Shown: positions 47,809-58,124, counted from the first letter of the stretch. The stretch: 64,000 nucleotides of DNA from Listeria ivanovii subsp. ivanovii (GCF_900187025.1 NZ_LT906478.1:2092001-2156000); one strand, 5' to 3'. The notes: a model not told the origin generated them from the sequence alone. Translations and numbers: made by a program.

Positions 47809-48849
47809 TTATTGTAATTTTTCTAAATAATCGACAGCATCTTGGAACGTTTTCACTGGTACAATTTTCATTTTTGAGTCGATATCTTTGGCTGTTTTTA
47901 CTGCTGTGTCATAATTGCTTTCGATGGATGGATCGCTTTTTTTCATTTCTGCGGTAATTGGATCATTTGGAGCAAAGAAGATTTTCGCGCCACTCTTATC
48001 GGCTGCCACTACTTTTTGATCAATTCCACCGATTCTTCCAACGGTTCCATCAGGATCAATTGTCCCAGTTCCAGCAATTTTCTTTCCGTCTGTTAAATCA
48101 TCTTTTTGGAAACGGCTATAAATTTCTAGGCTAAACATTAAGCCAGCTGATGGCCCGCCAATTTTTTCAGAATCAATTTCCACTTCAGGGACAGCGGTGA
48201 TTTTTTCGTCATCTACAAGCGTAATCCCAATTCCAGGTGTACCTTTTTTATCAATTGCTGTAAGTTCGATAGTCGCTTCTTCATTTTTATCGTCGTGTTT
48301 GTATTTTATTTTAACAGTGTCACCTACTTTTTTGTCATGAATGTAATCAATGAACTCTTGGCTTGACTTAAAAGCATGACCATCTATTTCAGTAATTAAA
48401 TCCCCAGCATGTAACACTTTTGCTGCTGGAACATCTTTCATGACGCTTAACACATAGACACCATCATAGGTTACTTTCACTTCTTGACCAGCAGCTTTGT
48501 AGGCAACTTGGATTGCATTGTTTTTTGATTCGTTCATCATTTGCATTTGACGAACATTGTATTCTTCGTCGGTTTCATTATCATATTTTATCTCGCTATC
48601 TTTTTCGAGTTCATGATATGGGAGAAACTTTGCCGTCATATATGTATAAATATTGGCTTTTCCCATTGCAATGGTAACTAGACTTAGCGAGCCATCTTTC
48701 TTATTAGGATGATTCTCAACCGTAACGAGTGGCGCAAGTTCCTCGGTTCCACCAGGCTTTGAAATATAGTACGGAACTGGAATAAAAAAGCCAGCTATAA
48801 TAATTAGCAACAGCACAATGGCCGTTATTTTTTTCCACTCTTTACGCAT
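47809..48849 (-). CDS. ylbL: YlbL, membrane-anchored PDZ-Lon protease
   Basis: The 346-residue protein has an N-terminal TM (residues ~7-27), a PDZ domain (GDLITEIDGHAFKSSQEFIDYI) and a C-terminal Lon-type S16 domain. The S16 domain has the catalytic serine in GGPSAGLMFSLEIY and the lysine near GGIDQKVVAADKSGA. The active site faces outside. In Bacillus YlbL takes part in degrading the SOS division inhibitor YneA. It is the last gene of rsmD-coaD-ylbL, 14 bp after coaD. Confidence 0.93.
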   Translation of the reverse strand: MRKEWKKITAIVLLLIIIAGFFIPVPYYISKPGGTEELAPLVTVENHPNKKDGSLSLVTIAMGKANIYTYMTAKFLPYHELEKDSEIKYDNETDEEYNVRQMQMMNESKNNAIQVAYKAAGQEVKVTYDGVYVLSVMKDVPAAKVLHAGDLITEIDGHAFKSSQEFIDYIHDKKVGDTVKIKYKHDDKNEEATIELTAIDKKGTPGIGITLVDDEKITAVPEVEIDSEKIGGPSAGLMFSLEIYSRFQKDDLTDGKKIAGTGTIDPDGTVGRIGGIDQKVVAADKSGAKIFFAPNDPITAEMKKSDPSIESNYDTAVKTAKDIDSKMKIVPVKTFQDAVDYLEKLQ

Positions 48850-48863
48850 TTTTTGTCCATCTC

Positions 48864-49909
<1,046 letters not shown>

Positions 49910-49971
49910 CTTTTTCGCACAACCTTTACTTCAATGTCTTTTTTACTTTATCATAAATAGGTACAAAAAAA

Positions 49972-50000
49972 CAGCAAGACTAGTTAAATTAGTCTCGCTG
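49972..50000 (-). terminator. Terminator of ylbF-ylbG
   Basis: CAGCAAGACTA (49972-49982) pairs with TAGTCTCGCTG (49990-50000) over 11 bp including one wobble; on the minus strand it runs into seven T. Confidence 0.85.
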
Positions 50001-50006
50001 CAATAA

Positions 50007-50288
50007 TTAAATACTGATTTGTACGTCTTCATTTTTATGTTCATACATTAGTTCTTTTTTGGATTCGTATTCTGTTTTTAAAAATGGACGGAAAGACATT
50101 TCCACGCGTTTCACATAATGAAACCTGGAAACTTTGTTGGAGATATCTTCTACTTCCGCCATATCACAATATAAAACTGCATATTTTAGTTTGCGAGATA
50201 CATAATGAACATTCCCGAATCGTTTCAAAGATCTAACTTGCTTTAAATGATTCATCCAAACGACGATTGCTTGTCTGTCATTTTCCAT
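50007..50288 (-). CDS. ylbG: YlbG, DUF2129 protein
   Basis: The 93-residue cytoplasmic protein belongs to the DUF2129/YlbG family, with [25 protein letters not shown] and [17 protein letters not shown]. Function unknown; it is always found between ylbF and rsmD in Bacillales. It starts 30 bp after ylbF and is followed by a terminator. Confidence 0.88.
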   Translation of the reverse strand: MENDRQAIVVWMNHLKQVRSLKRFGNVHYVSRKLKYAVLYCDMAEVEDISNKVSRFHYVKRVEMSFRPFLKTEYESKKELMYEHKNEDVQISI

Positions 50289-50318
50289 TGTTTAAGCCCC
50301 TTCTTTTTAGAATAACCA

Positions 50319-50768
50319 TTACGCAGAACAACCGCAGCCTCCCCCGCTGCCACAACTCCCTGTAGAACAAGCTGATTTTGTTTCAAAAAATGGATTACCG
50401 GTTGGTACTTTGATATTATCTGAAACAGCACTTGCGAGAAGCAAACTGATTTCGTCTAAAAGAGACTGCAAATCCATCTCTGCTCGGCGAAAAGCTGCCA
50501 CGTTTTGGTCCATGTCGACTTCGCGTTTGTAAGCACGAGTCTTTCTTGTTACTTCTTTATAGTCAGGATGGTACCGGCCGAACCGCTGTACTTCCTCATA
50601 TTGTTCTTTTATTCGTATAAATTGACGAATATTTTTTTGACTTGTTGGGTCATCTAGTAATGTCTGCTTACATTTTTTGTAGTTTTGCGCTTCTTCGGAG
50701 TCTATAATCATGCCAGCAAGCTCATCTGATAAGTCGAGTAGCGCCATATTTTCCATTGTAGCGAGCAT
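50319..50768 (-). CDS. ylbF: YlbF/RicF regulator with cysteine-rich tail
   Basis: The 149-residue protein has an all-helical Com_YlbF domain (DLSDELAGMIIDSEEAQNYK, then FIRIKEQYEEVQRFGRYHPD) and a C-terminal glycine/cysteine tail with five cysteines (SACSTGSCGSGGGCGCSA). In Bacillus, YlbF with YmcA and YaaT forms the Ric complex, which binds [4Fe-4S] clusters and promotes RNase Y-dependent mRNA processing. The tail would supply cluster ligands. GGAGGTG lies 5 nt before the ATG. Confidence 0.9.
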   Translation of the reverse strand: MLATMENMALLDLSDELAGMIIDSEEAQNYKKCKQTLLDDPTSQKNIRQFIRIKEQYEEVQRFGRYHPDYKEVTRKTRAYKREVDMDQNVAAFRRAEMDLQSLLDEISLLLASAVSDNIKVPTGNPFFETKSACSTGSCGSGGGCGCSA

Positions 50769-50815
50769 CTAGCCACCTCCATATCACTTACTTATTTTAT
50801 TATACCATAGAACCA

Positions 50816-51871
50816 TTATTTAATAATAAAATTTTGCGTATAGTATTTCTGATACGTACCTGCTCCCATATAGGTATAAGAACCATCCAATAAATTATCG
50901 CGATGACCTTTGGAATTAAGCCATCCTTCCACCGCAGCCGCACTATCAACGTAATTAAACGCAATATTTTCTCCAGCTTTCGTATATTTTACATTTCCGG
51001 CACTTAATCGATTGCTTAAATCACCTTGTGTCGGCGAATTATGGTCAAAATAATCGTTTTTTTTCATATCTACACTATGTCCATATGCTACTTTTGCAAC
51101 GGCTTCGTCCCAAGCTAATTCTTCGACACCATAGCGATCACGAATAACATTGGTAATTTCTAGCACTTGTTTACTTGAAGCAGTGTCAATTGCATTCCAA
51201 TCAGCAGGTGTCCGTTTTTCTTCATAAATTTCACCTTGGTAAGATAATTCGTATGGTCGCATTTTAATGAAGGATAATTTATTCAAATAACGTACACTTA
51301 CTAATTTTGCTTTAAATTTATCAAAATTCAGTTGTGCATATACGCCGCTACCAATGTTAACGATTGGTCTAGCATTTAAGTCTTCTTCTGAAAGTTCAAA
51401 TTTATAATAGCTGTCTTTATAATTAAAGGATATTTCCGACTGCAAATTAGCATCAGTGAATACTTTTTCTGCAGACATTCCAATCGTATATGGCATAACG
51501 TTTAAATCTTGCCCTAATGCATAAATAGTTTGCACCGTATTATTTGCCACGCCGACTTGCATATAACTAGTCCCAGGTTGACTATAAATATAACTATCAT
51601 AACCATACGCTGATTTATCCACGCGTACAGGATCGCCAAATTCTTTTGTTACATCATTGACACTTTTGTTAATAAATCTTGCCAAGCTCGAACTATCTTC
51701 CACTTGTTCAGGATTTTCATTCGTTGTTTTTTTATCGTCAGGAAAATTTGATTTGGTGGCAGTATCTTCTGCGGTGTTTTTTTCCACTGATTTACTAAAA
51801 AATAGATCTGTGTTATATCCAATGAATAGGAAAATGATTAATAGCACAGCTACTCTCATAATAAACTTCAC
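50816..51871 (-). CDS. ylbC: YlbC-like secreted/anchored CAP-domain protein
   Basis: The 351-residue protein has an N-terminal signal anchor (residues ~6-22), a low-complexity acidic segment, a CAP-associated N domain (FGDPVRVDKSAYGYDSYIY) and a C-terminal CAP/SCP domain (HSVDMKKNDYFDHNSP, AGENIAFNYV, GWLNSKGHRDNLL). It acts outside the membrane; no biochemical activity is established for the bacterial family. Position matches ylbC upstream of ylbF in Bacillus. Confidence 0.88.
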   Translation of the reverse strand: MKFIMRVAVLLIIFLFIGYNTDLFFSKSVEKNTAEDTATKSNFPDDKKTTNENPEQVEDSSSLARFINKSVNDVTKEFGDPVRVDKSAYGYDSYIYSQPGTSYMQVGVANNTVQTIYALGQDLNVMPYTIGMSAEKVFTDANLQSEISFNYKDSYYKFELSEEDLNARPIVNIGSGVYAQLNFDKFKAKLVSVRYLNKLSFIKMRPYELSYQGEIYEEKRTPADWNAIDTASSKQVLEITNVIRDRYGVEELAWDEAVAKVAYGHSVDMKKNDYFDHNSPTQGDLSNRLSAGNVKYTKAGENIAFNYVDSAAAVEGWLNSKGHRDNLLDGSYTYMGAGTYQKYYTQNFIIK

Positions 51872-51965
51872 ACTTTGCCCTCCTCGGCATTATTTTGTCT
51901 TCACTTGATGTAACTTCCATTTTACCAATTCTCTTATCATTTGAAAAGTTTTAAAACCACAAAAA

Positions 51966-52013
51966 AACAATTACGAATCAGCGCTACAAAAATCGCACTT
52001 CTTCGTAATTGTT
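51966..52013. terminator. Terminator of ctaB
   Basis: AACAATTACGAA (51966-51977) and TTCGTAATTGTT (52002-52013) form a perfect 12-bp stem; on the minus strand it is followed by TTTTTTTG. Confidence 0.85.
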
Positions 52014-52019
52014 CTAACT

Positions 52020-52925
52020 TTATAGGAAAATCGAAATGACTACCATCGCGACGAACAAAATCGTCATATAGTTTAATGAGTAAACGAACATCCATCTAGC
52101 CCATTTGATACTATCTTCCATTTTAAAACCATATATGCTAAGTGCGAGCCAACCGATATTTAGCAAGGTGGCTAAAATAACATAAACGATACCTAAATCA
52201 AACATGAAAAACGGTAGGATGGTTAATAAGACAACCCAGAAAAACATGCTTTTTTTCGTTCTTTCAATGCCTTTTACTACTGGTAACATTGGAATCCCAG
52301 CAGCGGCATATTCTTCTTTCCGTTTAATAGCAATTGCATAAAAATGCGGTGGTTGCCAACAAAACATCACAAGGAATAACATTATTGGTACAATACTAAA
52401 ACTTGGTTCGACAGCAAACCACCCAATAAGCGGCGGTACAGCTCCTGAAAAACTACCAATAATTGTATTACTAACTAATTTTCTTTTTGCATAAAGTGAA
52501 TAAACGACGACATACAAAAAGACACCAATAACGCCTAGCAGACCTGCTTGCCAAGTTGTCATAAAGAGCATAATCGTTCCGACAAGACCTAAAGCAATAG
52601 CGACCATTAAGGCACGTTTCCCGGATATTTTCCCAGTCATTGTTGGCCTGTTTTTAGTTCGTTCCATAATTCCATCAATATCCCGGTCGATGACATTATT
52701 AAAAGCGCCCGAAGCAGCTACAATAAGTGCTGAACCGACGATAGTAAAGAATATCACATCTACATTTTGGATAAAAGAAATACCATTTAACTGAAAGGCT
52801 AACCACATTCCTGTAAAAGCAGTAATCGTATTGGAATTTACGATACCAATTTTCACAAGCTCGGTAAAATCACGGACAGTAAATCTACTCGCCGAGAACT
52901 CCCCAGTTTTTTCTATCTGATTCAC
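52020..52925 (-). CDS. ctaB: Protoheme IX farnesyltransferase (haem O synthase)
   Basis: The 301-residue UbiA-family protein with ~9 TM segments attaches a farnesyl group to haem B. The prenyl-diphosphate site is NNVIDRDIDGIMERTKNRP, and a second motif is YAIAIKRKEEYAAAGIPM. It supplies haem O to CtaA, encoded divergently 235 bp away, for aa3-type terminal oxidase. It has its own promoter with a perfect TTGACA box. Confidence 0.96.
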   Translation of the reverse strand: MNQIEKTGEFSASRFTVRDFTELVKIGIVNSNTITAFTGMWLAFQLNGISFIQNVDVIFFTIVGSALIVAASGAFNNVIDRDIDGIMERTKNRPTMTGKISGKRALMVAIALGLVGTIMLFMTTWQAGLLGVIGVFLYVVVYSLYAKRKLVSNTIIGSFSGAVPPLIGWFAVEPSFSIVPIMLFLVMFCWQPPHFYAIAIKRKEEYAAAGIPMLPVVKGIERTKKSMFFWVVLLTILPFFMFDLGIVYVILATLLNIGWLALSIYGFKMEDSIKWARWMFVYSLNYMTILFVAMVVISIFL

Positions 52926-52992
52926 ATTTTCTCCCCCTTACACTTGCTGATATAAACCAGTGATTGCGAACTGATAGATATCTTATACCCTT

Positions 52993-53022
52993 ATTATGTG
53001 AAAAATACGCACCTTTTGTCAA
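52993..53022 (-). promoter_or_regulatory. Sigma-A promoter of ctaB
   Basis: On the minus strand TTGACA (53022-53017), 18 nt, CATAAT (52998-52993), about 70 nt before the ctaB start. Confidence 0.65.
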
Positions 53023-53046
53023 TAAATCGGCTTTAGACTTGTAAAC

Positions 53047-53075
53047 TTTACATCTTTAAATAAACACGCTACAAT
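53047..53075 (+). promoter_or_regulatory. Sigma-A promoter of ctaA
   Basis: TTTACA (53047-53052), 17 nt, TACAAT (53070-53075), 85 nt before the ATG of ctaA. Confidence 0.65.
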
Positions 53076-53160
53076 AAGTTTGATGTGTACTCATGAACTT
53101 ATACATATAAACATAAATTAGAAAAATCTCACACGCATCTAAAGGAGAGATTGGTAGATA

Positions 53161-54078
53161 ATGAAAAAATTCTTGAAAATTTGGTCTGTCTTAACTATTA
53201 TTTGTATGACTGTCGTCGTATTTGGCGGCGCGCTAGTAACAAAAACTGGTTCCGCAGATGGTTGCGGTAATAGTTGGCCTTTATGTAATGGGCAATTAGT
53301 TCATTTAACAGATGTAACACCTGAAAAATTAATTGAATTCATGCATCGAATGACAACTGGTATTAGTTCTATTTTTGTAATTGTTCTAGCCATTTGTGCT
53401 TGGATTTATATGAAAGATCGGCGGGAAACAAAACCGCTAGCGATTGTTGCGGTGTTGTTTCTAATTATCCAAGCGCTTATGGGGATGGCTGCTGTTGTTT
53501 GGGGACAAAATCCATATATCATGGCATTGCACTTTGGAATTTCGATTATTTGTTACGCATCGATTGTATTACTCGCGTTAATGATTTTTGAAGTAGATCG
53601 AAAATTTGATGCTAGAAATTTAGTAATGGGTACAAAACTCCGGATAAACATTTATGCATTAACAATTTATACGTATTTAGCTGTTTATACAGGAGCGCTT
53701 GTCCGTCATGAGAAAGCAAGTATGGCCGTTCCAGTTTGGCCATTTGAAAACGGAAAATTTATTATGCCAGATTCCGTGCAAGATTATGTGCAATATTTTC
53801 ACCGACTAGCCGCATTCATCTTAATTGTTTGGCTACTCTATGTCACTTGGTTAGTTTTCCGCGACTACAGAAGATATCGTGTGCTCACTTTTAGTATGAT
53901 TTTGTCACTTGTGTTTATTGCCCTTCAAGCAGTTACTGGTGCATTATCAGTATATACAGGGGTAAACTTATATATCGCACTGGCACATAGCTTAATTATT
54001 ACGATGCTTTTTGCCTTGTTATGTTACTTATGTTTACTCGCATCCAGAAGCAAAAGCAATCGCTTGCGAATAAAATAA
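53161..54078 (+). CDS. ctaA: Haem A synthase
   Basis: The 305-residue protein has eight TM segments in two similar four-helix halves. Four conserved histidines sit in FMHRMTTG, MALHFGIS, FHRLAAFI and LAHSLIIT. The cysteine pair of Gram-positive CtaA is in DGCGNSWPLCNGQ. It oxidises the C8 methyl of haem O to give haem A. It faces ctaB, has its own promoter and is ended by a terminator. Confidence 0.96.
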   Translation: MKKFLKIWSVLTIICMTVVVFGGALVTKTGSADGCGNSWPLCNGQLVHLTDVTPEKLIEFMHRMTTGISSIFVIVLAICAWIYMKDRRETKPLAIVAVLFLIIQALMGMAAVVWGQNPYIMALHFGISIICYASIVLLALMIFEVDRKFDARNLVMGTKLRINIYALTIYTYLAVYTGALVRHEKASMAVPVWPFENGKFIMPDSVQDYVQYFHRLAAFILIVWLLYVTWLVFRDYRRYRVLTFSMILSLVFIALQAVTGALSVYTGVNLYIALAHSLIITMLFALLCYLCLLASRSKSNRLRIK

Positions 54079-54082
54079 CGGA

Positions 54083-54114
54083 AAAGCTAGTGACTTTGGT
54101 TGCTAGCTTTTTTT
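54083..54114 (+). terminator. Terminator of ctaA
   Basis: AAAGCTAG (54083-54090) pairs with CTAGCTTT (54103-54110), followed by TTTT. Confidence 0.85.
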
Positions 54115-54185
54115 GAGATAACATGCAGGTTTTCGGTTGTTTTATGCTAAAATGAAGAAGAGTATAAGTTAACGAGGTGAAGAAC

Positions 54186-54929
54186 TTGGACAAAACAAAG
54201 AGAAGAATGATTTATGAGTCATTTATGCTTGTTCTCATAATTTTATCGCTTGCCCTTTTACCCTATCACAATTCTTTTACGTTTATTCTGAATTGGATTA
54301 TTTGGGTGATTTTTACGCTGGATTATGTGGTCAGGTTTTATCGGGCTGATAACAAATGGCATTACGTCAAGACACATCCATTCCAGTTAATTGCCATTAT
54401 CCCGTTTTATGGTGGGTTTAGGGCGGCGCGGATTGCTAGCTTTGTCCATCTCTTAAGTATTACCGCAATGGGAAAACGTTATATAGTTCCAATTTATAAC
54501 TTTTTCCGCTCTAATGGGTTAAATCGCTTCTTAATGATTTTTATTTTACTCGTGATTATTATTCCGGTTCCCATGGTATTTATCGAACCAGAGATAAATA
54601 ATTACCCAGATGCACTTTGGTGGGCAATTGTTACGGCTACAACTGTTGGTTACGGGGATATTGTTCCTGTTACTCCGATTGGTCGAATCCTAGCGGCCAT
54701 TATGATGTTATTTGGAATTGCTTTTATCGGGATGATTACTAGTACAATCACTAATTTCTTTCGTGCCAAGAAAACTGTTTCTACTAGCACACAAAGAACG
54801 AGTAAAATCACACAGCTAATTGCCGAAACTCCTGACCTTACAAAAGAAGAAATAGCAGTTGTCGAACAGTTTTTGAATTTAAGAAAAAACGAACTGACGG
54901 ATAGTAAACAAAAAAGTGATGCCCACTGA
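54186..54929 (+). CDS. Voltage-gated-type potassium channel
   Basis: The 247-residue membrane protein has a short S1-S4-like N-terminal sensor region, a pore with the K+ selectivity filter TVGYGD (TATTVGYGDIVPVTPIGR) and a C-terminal cytoplasmic coiled region (LIAETPDLTKEEIAVVEQFL). The start is TTG at 54186, six nt after GAGGTG; the in-frame GTG at 54177 is part of that site. It stands alone between two terminators. Confidence 0.9.
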   Translation: MDKTKRRMIYESFMLVLIILSLALLPYHNSFTFILNWIIWVIFTLDYVVRFYRADNKWHYVKTHPFQLIAIIPFYGGFRAARIASFVHLLSITAMGKRYIVPIYNFFRSNGLNRFLMIFILLVIIIPVPMVFIEPEINNYPDALWWAIVTATTVGYGDIVPVTPIGRILAAIMMLFGIAFIGMITSTITNFFRAKKTVSTSTQRTSKITQLIAETPDLTKEEIAVVEQFLNLRKNELTDSKQKSDAH

Positions 54930-54979
54930 GGTTATTACTTTTTTGGCTAGGTCATGAGTTGGAAATAAATATGAAATTT

Positions 54980-55006
54980 TTTTCAGTCTTGAAATAAGAC
55001 TGAAAA
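54980..55006 (+). terminator. Terminator of the potassium channel gene
   Basis: TTTTCAGTCTT (54980-54990) and AAGACTGAAAA (54996-55006) form an 11-bp stem with a 5-nt loop, followed by TCCTTTTTT. Confidence 0.9.
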
Positions 55007-55058
55007 TCCTTTTTTATAAAATCCATTTCTTCCGAATACAACAAGAAATGCTTCTAGA

Positions 55059-55723
55059 TTATTCCTTACTTTTCTTTAAATAGAGGGCACCATTTCTTTC
55101 TTCTAACTTATTCTTTTTAATCAATAACGGTAATTTTTCATATAATACCGTGCAAAATACACCAGCGTATTTTGCTAGTTTCATTTTATGCATGTAACTG
55201 GGAATCTTTTGTTGTTCGCCATTTATGTTTGAATTATCACAAATATGTTGTAAAGAATATATAATTCGTTCCTCTGCTGATAATTCATATTTGATTAGTT
55301 CACTATACAAGTTTTTGTTATTATTTAAAGTTGCTTCGATAAGCCAATGGAGATAATCTGTTTTGTTTGTCGCAAAATTCAAAAAATACTCCCTGTCAAT
55401 GTGCACTAGTAGTACTTCTGTATCACAAATTAAATTCAGCTCATTATCTGCATTAATTTTTGCAAGTTGTTGATTTACTACATCTCCATTGAAAAAAAGT
55501 GAAGAATATGAAAATTTTTATTTTCGATATGAAGCACTCCTTCTAAAACGATAATAAACTCATTGATACATTGCTCCTTTTTAACAACCTCATTTCGGTG
55601 GAAATTTTCTTTTCGTATCCAACTATCTTCTAATTTGCCTCGATCCAGTTCAGCAATCATTTCCTTTATTATTTCTTCCTGCAATAGTACCATCCCCTTA
55701 TACAACCTATTTGTGTTACACAT
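55059..55723 (-). pseudogene. Crp/Fnr (PrfA-like) regulator, frameshifted
   Basis: Two frames together encode one Crp/Fnr protein. The first (55723 to about 55493) gives a cNMP-type sensor start (FHRNEVVKKEQCINEFIIVL). The second, continuing as FFNGDVVNQQLAKINADNEL down to 55059, gives the rest of the sensor, the linker and a C-terminal HTH region. The break is at a run of seven A (55492-55498 on the plus strand): eight would restore the frame. It could be a decayed gene, a slippage-controlled one or an assembly error. Listeria carries many PrfA-related regulators; this one lies next to the alkyl sulfatase gene and may have controlled it. No good ribosome site precedes the first ATG, so the start is uncertain. 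Confidence 0.85.
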
Positions 55724-55871
55724 CGTTTAATCATTATAAATTTCCTTACGAATACGAGTGGTAAGAATCGAATTTAAAGTATAGACAGTTAAATCCCTAT
55801 TCACAATTAGCTTATCTTATGTTCCCCATTCAATCGGATAGGCTACATTTCCCCTCATAGAAAAACACCTC

Positions 55872-55903
55872 CAGTCAAATTAATTTTACTTAATTTTGAT
55901 TGG
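55872..55903 (-). terminator. Possible terminator of the alkyl sulfatase gene
   Basis: CCAGTCAAATTAA and TTAATTTTGATTGG are imperfect inverted copies with a short loop. On the minus strand AGGTGTTTTTC follows. It lies 44-75 bp after the sulfatase stop. Confidence 0.45.
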
Positions 55904-55946
55904 AAGTGCTTATTATTTCCTCTTTTATTCAGAAACATAGCTATTT

Positions 55947-57851
55947 TTAAGGTGTAACAATATTGAATACGGGGTTAAACTCATCTAGCAAGGAAGCAAA
56001 TTCATCAAATTTCTCAGCATTCCCTTCTAGTTTAATGCTTTGATCAGCAAATGCCTCTTTAAATGTTTTCACACCACCAAAAATATGATTAAAAGTATCT
56101 CTAGTTGTAGTTAAAACTACGTCGGCATTAGCATCTTCTTCTGCATCTCGATATGTTAGCACAGAATTATTTAGTAATACATTATATTTTTCTTCTGTGT
56201 CAGTCAATTTCCAGTTCATAGAAACTCGTTTATCGATAGCTTTTTCACCATTTAAGCGAATGCCCATATAGTCTAGAACCAAGTCAAACGGCATACCTTC
56301 TACCACATCCAGTGTTACCGTATTAAGAACCTCTGTTGGAAGAGAATTACGGAGTTCATATGCTGAAGCTAAATACACATTCCGCCATGAAGCAGACTCA
56401 GATTGATAGCCTAATTGTTCCAAAGCATCTGCCAATAACCCTCTTGCTTCTTCACTTTTATCGTCCGCGAATACCGCATGTTTTACCACTTCAGCAACCC
56501 AGCGGTACTCTCCTGCTTCATAGGATACACGAGCCTTTTTCAAGACCTCATCCACGCCGCCCATAAATTCAACATACTTTTTAGCAACTTCTTCTGGGGG
56601 TAGTGGATAAAGATTTGCTGGATTTCCGTCGTACCAACCAAGATAGAATTGATAGATAGCTTTTACGTCATGATTTAATGTTCCATAATAGCCTCTTACA
56701 TACCATTTTTCTTCTAAAGATGGTGGAAATTTGACTGCTTCAGCTACTTCAGTCGCAGTTAAACCTTTATTGATAAAATGCAACGTTTGGTCATGCATAT
56801 ATTTATAGGCATCACGTTGATGAATTAGCATATCATTGATTTCTTCGTTGCCCCAAGTTGGCCAGTGATGCTGACCGATACATATCGCATATTTATCCCC
56901 GAATGCGCGAATCGCTTTATCAATATCTTTCCACCACGCATAGGCATCACGGATTTGTGCGCCACGAAGCGTTAAGATATTATGCAGATTATGTACTGCA
57001 TCTTCAGCGATATTGATTAATTTAAATTGCGGAAAGTACATTAAATGTTCTGATGGTGCTTCTGTATTTGGTGCCATTAGGAACTCTATTTCAATACCAT
57101 CTACTGTACGTTTTTCATGATCAAAAGTAATGGTATCATTTGGTGCAATGAGTGACATATGACCTGTAGAAAGTGTTTTCCCTAATCCAGCATCTACTTG
57201 ACCTAGTTCACTACGAGATAAGCGGCTTCCATACATATATTCTGCACGACGAACCATTGCATTTCCTGCAAAAACATTTTCACTTACGGCATGTTCCATG
57301 AATCCTTCTGGTCCAATTAAGGCAACTTTTCCAGAAGCCACATCTTCTTTACTAACAAGTCCAGCTACACCACCATAGTGATCACCGTGCGAGTGCGTAT
57401 AGATAATTGCTTTAATTGGTTTTTTGGGACGATGCTCATAATAAAGTTCTAATGCTGCACGAGCAGTTTCAACAGAAGTTAACGTATCAGTAATAATAAG
57501 CCCCGTATCCCCTTCCATGATAGTTGTATTAGCCATGTCGTAACCACGAACTTGATAGACACGTTCCGTTACTTTAAATAAACCATTCGTCATATTAAGT
57601 TGCGAAATACGCCACAAACTTGGGTTAACAGAATCTGGTGCATCCCCGTCTCCGATAAATTGATAATCATCTAGACTCCAAATTCGTTTTCCATTTTCAT
57701 CTGTTACTTCCACTTTATCCCACGTTCCGATAAAGCCTTTTTTTGCATCTTCAAAATCTTTCGTATTTTCAAAGGGTAGAGCATCTTTCACAGCATTATT
57801 AACCTCTTTAGTAAAGCTTGTTGCCTCTTTCGGTAATATCTCTTTGGACAT
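55947..57851 (-). CDS. MBL-fold alkyl sulfatase (SdsA1/YjcS-like)
   Basis: The 634-residue protein resembles alkyl sulfatases that hydrolyse SDS-like esters to alcohol and sulfate. It has an N-terminal metallo-beta-lactamase domain with the zinc motif H153-x-H155-x-D157-H158 (THSHGDHYGG), then ENVFAGNAMVRRAEYMYGS and IAEDAVHNLHNI. An alkylsulfatase dimerisation domain (GQHHWPTWGN) and a C-terminal SCP2-like lipid-binding domain follow. No signal peptide is seen, unlike secreted Pseudomonas SdsA1. The ATG at 57851 has GAGGGG eight nt upstream; a longer frame to 57902 lacks a ribosome site. It is flanked by a broken regulator and a pseudogene, suggesting an acquired or decaying segment. Substrate is inferred. 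Confidence 0.9.
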   Translation of the reverse strand: MSKEILPKEATSFTKEVNNAVKDALPFENTKDFEDAKKGFIGTWDKVEVTDENGKRIWSLDDYQFIGDGDAPDSVNPSLWRISQLNMTNGLFKVTERVYQVRGYDMANTTIMEGDTGLIITDTLTSVETARAALELYYEHRPKKPIKAIIYTHSHGDHYGGVAGLVSKEDVASGKVALIGPEGFMEHAVSENVFAGNAMVRRAEYMYGSRLSRSELGQVDAGLGKTLSTGHMSLIAPNDTITFDHEKRTVDGIEIEFLMAPNTEAPSEHLMYFPQFKLINIAEDAVHNLHNILTLRGAQIRDAYAWWKDIDKAIRAFGDKYAICIGQHHWPTWGNEEINDMLIHQRDAYKYMHDQTLHFINKGLTATEVAEAVKFPPSLEEKWYVRGYYGTLNHDVKAIYQFYLGWYDGNPANLYPLPPEEVAKKYVEFMGGVDEVLKKARVSYEAGEYRWVAEVVKHAVFADDKSEEARGLLADALEQLGYQSESASWRNVYLASAYELRNSLPTEVLNTVTLDVVEGMPFDLVLDYMGIRLNGEKAIDKRVSMNWKLTDTEEKYNVLLNNSVLTYRDAEEDANADVVLTTTRDTFNHIFGGVKTFKEAFADQSIKLEGNAEKFDEFASLLDEFNPVFNIVTP

Positions 57852-57912
57852 GTCTGTTTCCCCTCTCGAAATAATTTTTGTATCTTTAAGTGTATACCTC
57901 ACTCTTTTTATT

Positions 57913-57926
57913 TGAAACGTCTTTCA
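57913..57926. promoter_or_regulatory. Inverted repeat upstream of the alkyl sulfatase gene
   Basis: TGAAACGTCTTTCA has 5-bp inverted arms (TGAAA/TTTCA), 61 nt before the sulfatase ATG. It resembles cre but lacks the CG core at the right positions. Operator candidate only. Confidence 0.3.
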
Positions 57927-58124
57927 TTTATTCGTGTTCAAAAAAAGAAGTAGTAGTTAGACTACTGTATTAATTTGTCAAAACGCACTGCTCTCCGTCT
58001 CAGAAACGAGTCAGCTTTAATTTTATTTAAACATCTAAAACGAAAAACGTGTAATTTAAACATATTTCAAGCTCTTTTTCAGTAAAATTCATTAGATTGT
58101 CACTTGATGAAAGCGTTATTTTGG
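57927..58124. other. Intergenic stretch without recognised gene
   Basis: Between the alkyl sulfatase leader and the msrAB remnant I see only AT-rich DNA and a small AGTAGT/ACTACT inverted repeat near 57949. No coding sequence with a ribosome site is credible. Confidence 0.5.

Noticed and set aside
55700-55715. GTGTTACAC palindrome as a PrfA/Crp box
   Set aside because: Too short and not a match to the TTAACA-TGTTAA pattern; placed inside the start of the broken regulator.
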